Shown: one piece after another, positions 35,529 to 45,938 of the stretch
How positions within the stretch are numbered: the first letter of the stretch is position 1
Layout of the letters: each line of letters begins with the position of its first letter
Assembly (NCBI GenBank): GCA_022496205.1
Contig: WTXD01000021.1
Span: 62,001 to 126,000, forward strand
Source: Gloeopeniophorella convolvens
Taxonomy: Eukaryota > Basidiomycota > Agaricomycetes > Russulales
Length of the DNA: 64,000 nucleotides
Direction: 5' to 3'
Made by a program: the position numbers and the translations under genes
Notes under the pieces: model-generated
The model's input: only the letters and a program-made list of their open reading frames with translations
Database searches by the model: none
What the model was told of the DNA's origin: nothing

Positions 35529-37848
35529 ATGGGAAGTGACAGAATGCTTCACAAGACTAAGGTCAATGATCCTCTTCAAAGTCCCGTAGAGCCTACAAGA
35601 TCCAGAGACAGTGATGATGCTCATCTCGCCGCTCTTGGGTACAAGCAAGAGCTCAAACGCGATTTTACGCCTTGGGAATTATTCGGCATTGCATTCAGCG
35701 TCATCGGACTGTTTCCTTCCATAACGTACGCTGCACCAAACTTGACTAATCGCTTTCCGGAATGAATGCCCAATGTAGGTCTGTGATGGCGTTCTCGGTT
35801 TCAAACGGCGGGCCTATCGCAATGGTCTGGGGGGTAAGGCATAGTGCCTTTTGCCGAGCCCACGAGCACTGACTGACATTCGTAGTGGGCTATATGTGGC
35901 TTCTTCTTGATGTGTATCGCTTTGGCCTTAGCCGAGCTTGGCTCTGCCGCTCCTACCTCTGGCGGGCTATATTATTGGACCCACACGTTTGCCTCGCCTC
36001 GATACAAGAATCTGCTCTCATGGGTAGTCGGGTGTACGCTGCTGCTATGGCTATAATGTTACTTTACTCGGCTGATACATATCACAGATTCCAACACCAT
36101 TGGTCTAATTGCGGGGTTGCTGGCATTGACTGGGGCTGTGCTCAACAGTTAATGGCAGCGGCGAGCATCGGATCGGATCTTACGTTCACACCAACAAATG
36201 CACAGACCTTGTAAGTCTGAGTCAATTACTGTCTTCTTTGACATTTTATCAAGCGAGGACTACACAGCGGTGCATTTGCGGCTGTTGTCGTGGTCCATGG
36301 CATCGTCGGTAGTGTGGCTGCTAAATATATAGCTCGATTGCAGACCATCTACGTTGTCCTGAATATCCTGTGAGTCTGACGATCCTTGACTCCGTATGCG
36401 AGTGTCTCATGGCTTCGCAGGCTCTGTCTTGGCATTATAATTGCTGTACCTGCTGCCACTCCAAATGAATTCAAGAACTCAGCAAAGATTGTCTTCACCA
36501 GCCCAGGGTTCCGGAACCGTATGTTATCATCGAATTCCAAGTACATCGCTGAACCTGGTGATCAGTGTCCGGATGGCCCAACGGATTTGCCTTCATACTC
36601 AGTTTCCTCACTCCTCTCTGGACCCTAGGTGAGTACACACAACCCCTACAAGGAAGTAGTTCATAGTAGATCCCCTTGTAGCTGGATTTGATGCACCTAT
36701 TCATATCAGCGAAGAAGCATCGAATGCAAGGGTTGCAGTTCCGTGGGCCATTGTAGGTTCGACCGCGATCGGCGTCGTTCTGGGATGGGGTATAGCACAC
36801 TGTTCTATTCGTATGCAGTTCATTTAGGGTTCACGGCACCCTAGGTATTATGCTCGCGTTGGCCTTCAACATGGGCACAGACACGGCATCCATTATGAGC
36901 AGCCAATACGGACAACCAATGGCACAGGTGACATTCCATTTCTCCATCCGTTTAGACGGCATCCAAACTTCTCGCTAGATCCTGTTCAACAGCTTCGGGA
37001 AGAATGGCGTATTGGCTGTTTGGGCAGTCATCGTTGTCGTACAGTCGGTCTACCCCTGCTCCCTAACTGCACCTCACTAAGGAATGTCTAGGTTCATGAT
37101 GGGCATGAGCTCTGTGTGTAATTTATAACGCGACCACCGCGATGCCGGTGTCTGACCAACACTTCTCAGGTTACAGTTAGCTCGAGGCAAATCTTTGCAT
37201 TCAGGTACCTTTTTCTTCAGTCATCTATAACTTCCCTCTCTTGACACGATACTAGTCGCGACGGTGCCCTCCCGCTGTCGGGATTGCTTCGTCGCGTGAA
37301 CAAGCATACGCGTACCCCTATCTACGCAGTTTGGTTCTCTGTGACTATTGCCCTTCTCTGTGGGCTTCTCGCATTTGCAGGCTCCGCAGCTATCAGCGCC
37401 GTCTTTACGATGGGAATCGCAGCACAATATCTTGCATTCATCATACCAATCAGCTGTCGTTGGCTAGGCCAAAATAACTTCAGGCACGGGCCATTCTACC
37501 TGGGCATCTTTGTGCGTTTTGTACCTTTTTGTCACTCTCCACCATCATTGACACGGTTGGAATTGGTAGAGTCTGCCTGTATCTGCGATAGCAGCACTTT
37601 GGATGACATTCCAACTCGTCGTCTTCATGTTCCCCACAGATCCGAACCCCACGGCGGCCACGATGAACTATTCGACTGTGGTATGGGGCGGCGTCCTCGT
37701 TCTCTCGCTCATCTACTTCTACTTCCCGAAATACGGTGGGATATACTGGTTTACGGGGCCCGTATCGACACTGGAAGACAGCGACAGCTTCCGGAGCGAC
37801 GTCCATGCCGATGAAAAGGATTCTTCCATCGAGAAAGCACGTTCGTAG
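35529..37848 (+). pseudogene. UGA4/HNM1-type amino acid or amine permease, copy A1, one-base frameshift
   Basis: An APC-superfamily permease of the amino acid/choline (ACT) type: LAALGYKQELKRDFTPWELF, FSVIGLFPSIT-SVMAFSVSNG, LGSAAPTSGGLYYWTHTFAS, MAAASIGSDLTF, AAKYIARLQTIYVVLNI, ATPNEFKNSAKIVFTS, LSGWPNGFAFILSFLTPLW, AGFDAPIHISEEASNARVAV, LAFNMGTDTASIMSSQYGQP, VSSRQIFAFSRDGALPLSG, NKHTRTPIYAVWFSVTIALL and VYWFTGP-like YWFTGPVSTLEDSDS. All splice sites join in phase except one exon: at 36111-36116 the G run has four G, while the copy at 43020 has five. The shift produces a TAA about 40 bases later and separates the frame from MAAAS. If this is not a sequencing error the gene is dead; all else is intact. 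Confidence 0.75.
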
Positions 37849-38425
37849 GGTGGTATCACGACTACGAAATGTAGAATCTGACAGTGTCATCATGTATAAC
37901 CACGGGACGAGACTTCTGTATCACCCTTCGAGTTCTGTGCTCAATTCGGCATCGCTGCAGTGGGCTTGGCAAGTTCTCGCAGCTGGCCGTGTCACATCAG
38001 TGTACATGTGCCGATACACCAAGCGCCGCCCGCTTGACGCGCTTTCCCACCTCTGGCCATGTGCACTTGGCGTTTACACGCCGCGCCAATCGTTCGCTAG
38101 CCATGGCACCGGCACCGGTCGGCGCGCCGGGTGAGTATATTACATAATACGGACTCCGAGAACTGCAATCGCAGTCACCGTCAGGGTCTGCGAGCGCCTT
38201 CACTCCCGTATCAGTCAAGGCACAGACAACCCAATGTAGCCTGCAGGTCCTTCTGCTGCTAAATAGCTTTTTCTATCAGCCTCAGTAGGGCCACGAGGCA
38301 CTTCCTGACGTTGACCAACAGATCGAGAAGCACCTCAGAGTTGCGCCGACCCTTAGGCGGTCTTTCCCCCCCCACTAGAGGGCGGGGAAGCCGTACGCGA
38401 TTATGGAGCCTCGGATGGCATAAGT
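37849..38425. other. Intergenic region between permeases A1 and B
   Basis: 577 bp. The first part, to about 38035, is matched by 45348-45533 in copy 2; after that the copies part, marking one edge of the deletion in copy 2. No gene recognised. Confidence 0.5.
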
Positions 38426-40840
38426 ATGCCGCTCTTGAACCTTTCCCAACAGTCCCACCCACTGCTTCTGTTCTGTGCAATGCGTGTACCCAGTGCGCGT
38501 GCCGAGACCACCCCTGACCTCTCACCTTTTCCAGAAAAGCTCGCGGGAGTCACTGATGGTGACAACCTTCTTCTTGCCAGTCTCGGATACAAGCAGGAGC
38601 TCCGACGCGAGTTCACGCCCTGGGAGTTATTCGGGCTAGGGTTCAATGGTATTGGGGTGTTTCCTTCTATAGCGTGCGTCTCGCTGTTACTCCTCAACCG
38701 CCCCGTTGCTGACCCCCAAATGCCCTCGTAGCTCCGTTATTGCATACGCTGTTTCGAACGGCGGACCTTTCGCGGTTGTGTGGGGGGTAAGATCGCGACT
38801 GGCTCCGGCACATGCGCACACATATTCATCGGTACCGACAGTGGGCCATAAGCAGTTTCTTCTTGCTCGCAGTCGGTTTGGCGATAGCAGAGTTAGGATC
38901 CGCCGCTCCAACATCCGGCGGATTGTACTATTGGACACACAAGTTCTCGTCTCCTCGTTTCAAGAACGTGCTGTCCTGGGTCGTTGGCTGTCAGCATCTA
39001 TCATACTTCCTTACCCGAGTATACTGATTGGTTTTACAGACTCGAATACCATCGGTCTCGTTACCGGGCTTGCTGGGATAAACTGGCAATTCTCTGAGCA
39101 GGTGATGGCAGCAGCAAGCATCGGATCAGATCTCTCATTCGTACCAACTTCAGCCCAAACCTTGTATGTTCGGGATTCGCTCTCGCTGTCATGGCTCGGA
39201 GCTGATGGTCACGGAACATATAGTGGGGTATACGCCGCCACTCTGGCCACACAGGGTCTCGTTTGCAGCGTAGCCGCGAAGTACATCGCGCGAATACAAA
39301 CCATATATGCCGCTCTCAATATTCTGTAAGCCAGACGTTGTTCGTTGGGTTGTCATATCTCTCAACTTTCCGTAGGTTGTGTTTTGCTATCATCATCGGG
39401 GTACCTGCGGCTACCCCGAAGGAATTCAAGAATTCGGCCAAGGTGGTTTTCACCAGCGCAGGGCTCCAGAACCGTGGGCCATCATGCACCGCTGTTGGCA
39501 TACGTCTTCAACTGATCTACGACCGCAGTTTCTGGATGGCCAGATGGGTTTTCCCTCGTGCTCAGCTTCCTTGTACCCGTCTGGACGCTCTGTATGCACG
39601 TCCTTCCAGCTCGATCTCGCCACGTTAAGTACTTTATAGGTGGCTATGACGCTCCGGTCCACATTAGCGAAGAAGCATCGAACGCGAGCTTCGCTGTCCC
39701 ATGGGCCATTATGAGCGCCACGGTCGTCACTTTAGTTGTCGGCTGGGGTAAGAGTGATCGTCCGCGCGCATTGCTATCTCAGCTGATTGGCCTCGAAGGA
39801 ATCAACATTGCCTTGGCGTTTAATATGGGAACAGATATGGAAGCTATCGCGGGCAGTGAATTCGGCCAGCCTATGGCCCAGGTACGTAGCATTACCATTC
39901 TACGCCCCATTTTCAGCCCAAGTGATTTCCTTTCCTAGATTCTGTTCAACAGTTTTGGAAAGAGAGGCGCTCTGGCCGTTTGGGGAGTAGTCGTTGTCAC
40001 ACAGTTAGTCCGACGCTTGCCTCTACTCCTTCCCGGTAATGATATTCATAGGTTTATAATCGGCATGACTCTCGTACGTTGCACTCTGCACCACGTCTGA
40101 CAAACGTGTCTTCTTACGCAACCCGCAGCTCACAGTCAGTTCAAGGCAGATATTTGCCTTCAGGTTTGTCTCACCTCTTCCTCGGACTAAACGACCCTCA
40201 TCTTTCGCTGATTAGCCGTGACGGTGGACTCGTATTCTCAACAATCCTCCGGCGCGTGAATAAACACACCCACACGCCCATATACGCTGTCTGGTTCTCT
40301 GCGTCCATCGCGCTTCTCTTTGGACTGCTTTCGTTCGCGGGGACAGCTGCGATCGGCGCCGTATTCTCGCTCACCGTCGCCGGCCAGTACCTCGCGTTCC
40401 TCGTTCCGGTCTCCGCGCGCTGGCTCGGCAAGAATGACTTCAAGCCCGGGCGCTTCCACCTCGGCGTCTTGGTGAGCACCGTTTGTCGTCTTTAGCACAC
40501 ACGCCCGACGTCTGATGGCGAGCAGAGCCTACCCGTGGCTACGATAGCAGCGCTGTGGATGGTCTTCATCCTCGTTGTGTTCATGTTTCCCACGAGCCCG
40601 GGCCCGACTTCCGCGACGATGAACTACACGGTCGTCGTGTGGGGCGGAGTTATCATTCTCTCGCTCATCTACTTTTACTTCCCTACATACGGCGGGGTGT
40701 ACTGGTTCACTGGGCCCGTGTCGACGCTCGAGGACAGTGACAGTTCCCGAGGTGATGTTACCATTGAAGAGAAGGGCTCGGTGGTTGGGAAGATGTACCA
40801 AGAGGAGCTACTGGTTGAAGTTGACGGCAACCGGGCGTGA
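38426..40840 (+). CDS. UGA4/HNM1-type amino acid or amine permease B
   Basis: Same family and exon plan as its neighbours but clearly diverged, so the A/B split is older than the large duplication. The start may be 38426, or the in-frame ATG at 38480 (MRVPSARAETTPDLSP). The protein holds LASLGYKQELRREFTPWELF, GLGFNGIGVFPSIA-SVIAYA, LAIAELGSAAPTSGGLYYWT, GLVTGLAGINWQFSEQVMAA, FAIIIGVPAATPKEFKNSAK, YDAPVHISEEASNASFAVPW, LAFNMGTDMEAIAGSEFGQP, LTVSSRQIFAFSRDGGLVFS and FWFTGP-like YWFTGPVSTLEDSDSSRGD. All inspected junctions keep frame. It appears intact and is the only full copy of this type, since its counterpart in copy 2 was deleted except for the last few codons. Confidence 0.88.
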
Positions 40841-41225
40841 TTGTCCTTTCAGATAGATACAGTCATTGTATGACTAGGAGCCATGATATAAGGCTAGTGT
40901 ACTCGAGATGACGGTCAAGGTAGGAACGAAAAGGTCAAATGGGAGGCAAGGCGATGTAATCGAAGGTTGTCGAGCTGTGACCACCCGCAGAAGACCGGCA
41001 GGTGTCAGCATCTCATCGTAGCCGTACGGACCAAAGCCACGACCGAGAAGGTGCCTCGCATGCATTCAGGGAGGCGTGCCGCCGGCGCGTAGAGCGCAGG
41101 GCAACCCTGGCCATGCCCTGTAGATGCCTGTTGAGTAACGGTAGCGCCCCCGAAATAAGATGACAATGTCCAGCGAGACAATCTAAGATCTATTGATATC
41201 TAGAGGGGTCCCAGAGCCTTGACCG
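40841..41225. repeat. 3' flank shared with 45553-45938
   Basis: This flank downstream of permease B is nearly the same as the flank before the intact methionine permease. It links copy 1 to the ancestral right-hand neighbour. No gene inside. Confidence 0.7.
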
Positions 41226-41290
41226 TCACAACGGCACCTTCTTGAATACGCTCCTTTGAATCCCATCGTCTTGCACCTCTAAAACCCTTA
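41226..41290 (-). pseudogene. 3' stub of MUP1-like permease at duplication joint
   Basis: The last ~20 codons of the methionine permease (VLEVQDDGIQRSVFKKVPL and stop at 41226-41228) are present, matching 45939 onward. They stop abruptly at about 41290, where the sequence becomes the first bases of the GS-like gene. It is a breakpoint relic, not a gene. Confidence 0.85.
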
Positions 41291-42943
41291 CCTTGACATC
41301 CGGACTTTTGCGGACTGGCACCTGTCAACGGGTTGTCAATGGGGCTGTACGAGTACAAGAGGGCTCGGGTGTGCTCACAGCGTATATGGGTCTTGGTTTA
41401 GCTATATCAGCCTAGCTGGCCCCGACGTAACCCCGTGATGATGGCGGCCAGGAATAACAACCTATTACCCTGAAGCAAACGTCTCAAACTCGAAATGCAG
41501 GTGGGATTGTGGGTGTTGTGATATCGTGGATGTGTAACGAAAAAGGCAATGTATCGGCGCTCGCACCCAGTTCCGATCCCCAAGGTATAATTGAGCGGTT
41601 CGCCCTTCAAAGCTTCAAATCCTTCACAGGTGGTGCAGAGAGGACGACAAGTGGGGACCAGAGGTCAACCCATCGGGTCGCCACCACTCCGCATACCCTA
41701 GCTTAGGCACTTTCGCGGCGCAACTGGTAGTGAGGGGCACTGGTGGCATTGTGTGGTTTCGGGAAAGGCACGGGCTCGTCGGAGTCAATTGCCTACGGCC
41801 ACCATGCATGGTCAGCGCTTGCCGGCACTCGAGTCGCCGCTCGACAGATTGGGCAGGATTGGGCCTCCCAATTCCGTTCACTTGCTCACCTTACGCCGTT
41901 CAATATTCACAGATGCTTTCAGCGCCGTTCCTTGTACAGGACCACTTCACAATCCTACTTGTTCCGCTGCCCGTGAACACCGATTGAAAGCTCTCTGCAA
42001 GGCTGGGCGATTCGCAGATCTGGATGGAGCAGTCGCGGCGTGTGACATGCGCAATCCACACGTAGCCTTCCGTCGCTCTTGGCCCTCGGACGGGGCCTTT
42101 CGCCAACGAATACCGACTTCTGGGGTCAGTCAGGAGTCGTCGTTGGGAGCACTGGTGAAAGAAGAAAACCACAGTTTACATCTGTACCTAGCGCTAGCAC
42201 GCTGGTCATGGAGCCAGGATTGGTGCGATATAGGTAATGCACCCTTTCTTTAAAAGGTCTCCGCTTCTCAATCAAAGCAGGGTGACCGGTGACAGAGTTC
42301 CTGCGCTGACAAAGTTGAATTCTCATGAAGGTCGCAGATTGAGCCAGTGTTCTGATGCTGAACGTTGAGCCCCTTCATGTGCTGTCAACCGGATGGAGCG
42401 CGAGCGTCAGCCTGCTTCGAGATTCTCACGAAGCCAGGCCTTGATTGACGTGGTCGTGCATCATTCAAAACTAAGATACTGAAGAGACCAGTCTGCCTTC
42501 CGAAGCTGAAATGAAGCAGTGCAGGATAATGATTCGCGAAGCGTCGTCAAATCGTCTAGCAGCATGTTCAATGTACATCGAAGACCAGGGGCAGTGGGTC
42601 ATTCTAGAAATAAACCTATCTATCCCGACTTTATACGCCGAGTTGGAAAGACGGGACCCTATCCACCTGTGAGCGCCAGTATAACTCTATCTCCGTGCCC
42701 CTCCGAGGCAACCTTCATGCAACGCAAACCCGGGGCGCATGCGCATTTCCGCGAACTGTGACAATCTATTCATACTGGGAGCATAGTGGCGCTGGGTTCC
42801 CGGCACCATTTGACTCATTTAGATATGCTCATCGGACACGAGGGGTCTCGAGCCATCCCGACGGGCCTTCTGTGGGCTCATGATCGTGGAGGTTTAGAAG
42901 GTCCCGTCTTCTCGGGGGTCAAGAAGAACCTCGCCAGACTGCG

Positions 42944-42955
42944 GATAAGAGATAA
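42944..42955 (+). promoter_or_regulatory. Paired GATA-factor motif, duplicate
   Basis: The same GATAAGAGATAA as at 35453-35464, again 65-76 bp before the start codon at 43020. Confidence 0.5.
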
Positions 42956-43019
42956 CAGAAGCAATAAGTAGGCGGCCTTCCCCGTGGCAGTGCTGCCAGG
43001 ACCTCGCTGACCTTGCACC

Positions 43020-45347
43020 ATGGGAAGTGACAGAATGCTTCACAAGACTAAGGTCAATGATCCTCTTCAAAGTCCCGTAGAGCCTACAAGATCCAGAGAC
43101 AGTGACGATGCTTATCTCGCCACTCTTGGGTACAAGCAAGAGCTCAAACGCGATTTTACGCCTTGGGAATTATTCGGCATTGCATTCAGCGTCATCGGGC
43201 TATTCCCTTCCATAACGTACGCTGCGCCAAACTTGACCGACGGCTTCCCGTAATGAATCCCCCCTCCCCCATGTAGGTCGGTGATGGCGTTTGCGGTTCC
43301 AAATGGCGGACCTTTCGCAATGGTCTGGGGGGTAAGGTATAGTGCTCTTTGCCGAGCCCACGAGCACTGACTGACATTCGTAGTGGGCTATATGTGGCTT
43401 CTTCTTGATGTGTATCGGTATGGCCTTGGCCGAGCTTGGCTCGGCCGCTCCTACCTCTGGCGGGCTATATTATTGGACCCACACGTTTGCCTCGCCTCGA
43501 TACAAGAATCTGCTCTCATGGGTAGTCGGGTGTACGCTGCTGCCATAATGTCACTTTGCTCGACTGACACATCACAGACTCCAACACCATTAGTCTAATT
43601 GCGGGGGTTGCTGGCGTTGACTGGGGCTGTGCTCAGCAACTGATGGCAGCAGCGAGCATCGGATCAGATCTTACGTTCACACCAACAAATGCCCAGACCT
43701 TGTAAGTCTGAGTCAATTACTGTCTTCTCTGACATCTTATCAAGCGAGAATCACGCAGCGGTGCATACGTGGCTGTTGTCGTGGTCCATGGCATCATTAG
43801 CAGTGCGGCTGCTAAATACATAGCTCGATTGCAGACCATCTACGTTATCTTGAATGTCCTGTGAGTCTGACGATCCTTGACTCCGTATGCGAGTGTCTCA
43901 TGGCTTCGCAGGCTCTGTCTTGTCGTCATAATCGCTGTACCTGCTGCCACTCCAAATGAATTCAAGAACTCGGCGAAGATCGTCTTCACTAGCACAGGGT
44001 TTCAAAACCGTATGTTATCATCGAATTCCAAGTACATCACTGAACCTATAATTAGTATCCGGATGGCCCAACGGATTTGCCTTCATACTCAGTTTCCTCA
44101 CTCCTCTCTGGACCGTAGGTGAGTACACATCGACCTCTGCAAGGGAGTAGCTCATGATAGAATCATTGGTAGCTGGATTTGACTCTCCTGTCCATATCAG
44201 TGAAGAAGCTTCGAACGCAAGGGTTGCAGTTCCGTGGGCCATTGTAGGCTCAACTGGGGTCGCCGTCGTTCTGGGATGGGGTATAGCACAGTGTTCATTC
44301 CGTGTGCGGTTCGTCCAGGGCTCACGGCATTCTAGGTATCATGCTCGCGTTGGCCTTCAACATGGGCACAGACACGGCATCCATTATGAGCAGCCAATAC
44401 GGACAACCAATGGCACAGGTAATATTCCATTTGTCCATTCATTTAGACAGCACCCAAGCTCTTCGTTAGATCCTATTCAACAGCTTCGGGAAGAATGGCG
44501 TATTGGCTATTTGGGCAGCCATCATTGTCGTACAGTCAGTCATCCCTACTCCGCAATCAGTACCTCACTGAGGGATGTCTAGGTTCATGATGGGTATGAG
44601 CACTGTATGTGATTTATCATGCGACTCCACCAATGAGGCCGGTTTCTGACTAACAATTTCTAGCTTACAGTTAGCTCGAGGCAAATTTTTGCATTCAGGT
44701 GCATTCTCTGCCAATTATCTATGACTTCCCTCTTTTGACATGGCCCTAGTCGTGACGGTGCCCTCCCACTGTCAGGATTTCTTCGTCGCGTGAACAAGTA
44801 TACGCACACTCCAATCTACGCAGTTTGGTTCTCTGTAACCATTGCCCTGCTCTGTGGACTTCTCGCGTTTGCAGGCTCCGCAGCCATCAGCGCCATCTTT
44901 ACGATGGGAATCGCGGCACAGTATCTTTCATTCGTTGTTCCAATCAGCTGTCGTTGGCTAGGTCAAAACAACTTCAGACGCGGGCCATTCTACCTGGGCA
45001 TCTTTGTGCGTTTTGTACTGTTTGCAGTGTCACTCTCCACCATGGGCTGACATGGATGGGATTGGTAGAGTCTGCCTGTATCTGCGATAGCAGCACTTTG
45101 GATGACATTCCAACTCGTCGTCTTCATGTTCCCCACAGATCCGAACCCTACGGCGGCCACAATGAACTATTCGACTGTGGTATGGGGCGGTGTCCTCGTT
45201 TTCTCTCTCGTCTACTTCTACTTGCCGAAATACGGTGGGATATACTGGTTTACGGGGCCCGTATCGACACTGGAAGACAGCGACAGCTTCCGGAGCGACG
45301 TCTATGCCGACGAAAGGGATTCTTCAATCGAGAAAGTACGTTCGTAG
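43020..45347 (+). CDS. UGA4/HNM1-type amino acid or amine permease, copy A2 (intact)
   Basis: The duplicate of A1. Its exons follow the same order: MGSDRMLHKTKVNDPLQS, LATLGYKQELKRDFTPWELF, SVMAFAVPNGGPFAMVWG, WAICGFFLMCIGMALAELGS, SNTISLIAGVAGVDWGCAQQ joined in frame to LMAAASIGSDLTF, LSGWPNGFAFILSFLTPLW, AGFDSPVHISEEASNARVAV, MLALAFNMGTDTASIMSSQY, LTVSSRQIFAFSRDGALPLS, FLRRVNKYTHTPIYAVWF, NYSTVVWGGVLVFSLVYFY and SDVYADERDSSIEKVRS. The G run at about 43612-43616 has five G and keeps frame. One acceptor has changed from TCAG to TTAG without loss. Around 530 residues with 12 hydrophobic segments are expected. Substrate (GABA, choline, polyamine or other) cannot be told from sequence. Confidence 0.88.
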
Positions 45348-45938
45348 GGTTGCATCACGACTACGAAGTGTAGAGTTTGACAGTGTATTCATGTATAACC
45401 ACGGGATGAAACTTCTGTATCACCCTTCGAGCTTAAGCTCAATTCGACATCGCTGCAGTGGGCGCGCCGAGTTCTCGCAGCTGGCCGTGTCAATTCAGTG
45501 TACATGTGTCGATACACCAAGCATCGCCTACTTAATGGTGGCAACCTGGGGTGATTGTCCTTTCAGATAGATACAGTCGTTCTATGATTAGGGGTCATGC
45601 TACAAGGCCAGTGTACGCGAGATGACAGTCAGGGTAGGACCGAAAAGGTCAAATGAGAGGCAAGGCGATTGATCAAATGTTGTCGAACTGTGACCACCCG
45701 CAGAAGACCGGCAGGTGTCAGCATCTCATCGTGGCCGCATGGACCGAAGCCACAACTGAGAAGGTGCCTCGCATGCATTCAGGGAGGCGCGCCGCCGGCG
45801 CGTGCAGCGCAAGGCAACCCTGGTCATGTCCGGTAGAGGCCTGGTGAGTAACGGTAGCACCTCCGAGATAAGATGACAATGTCCAGTGAGATATTCTAAG
45901 ATCTATTGATATCTAGAGGGGTTCCAGAGCCTTTACCG
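45348..45938. other. Intergenic region with deletion scar
   Basis: Up to about 45533 this matches the 3' flank of A1. From 45534 it matches the final codons and 3' flank of B (from 40820). The short stretch GGCAACC...GTGATTGTCC, shared with the B stop region, marks the join. No gene present. Confidence 0.75.

Larger units (their letters stand above)
33822..41290. repeat. Segmental tandem duplication, copy 1
   Basis: About 7.47 kb running from the first codons of the GS-like gene through the shared promoter, the first permease, its 3' flank, the second permease, and ending in a stub of the methionine permease 3' end. By eye it matches copy 2 (41293 to about 45999) across promoter, exons and introns with only scattered substitutions and small indels. 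Copy 2 lacks the part equal to about 38036-40819. Confidence 0.9.
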
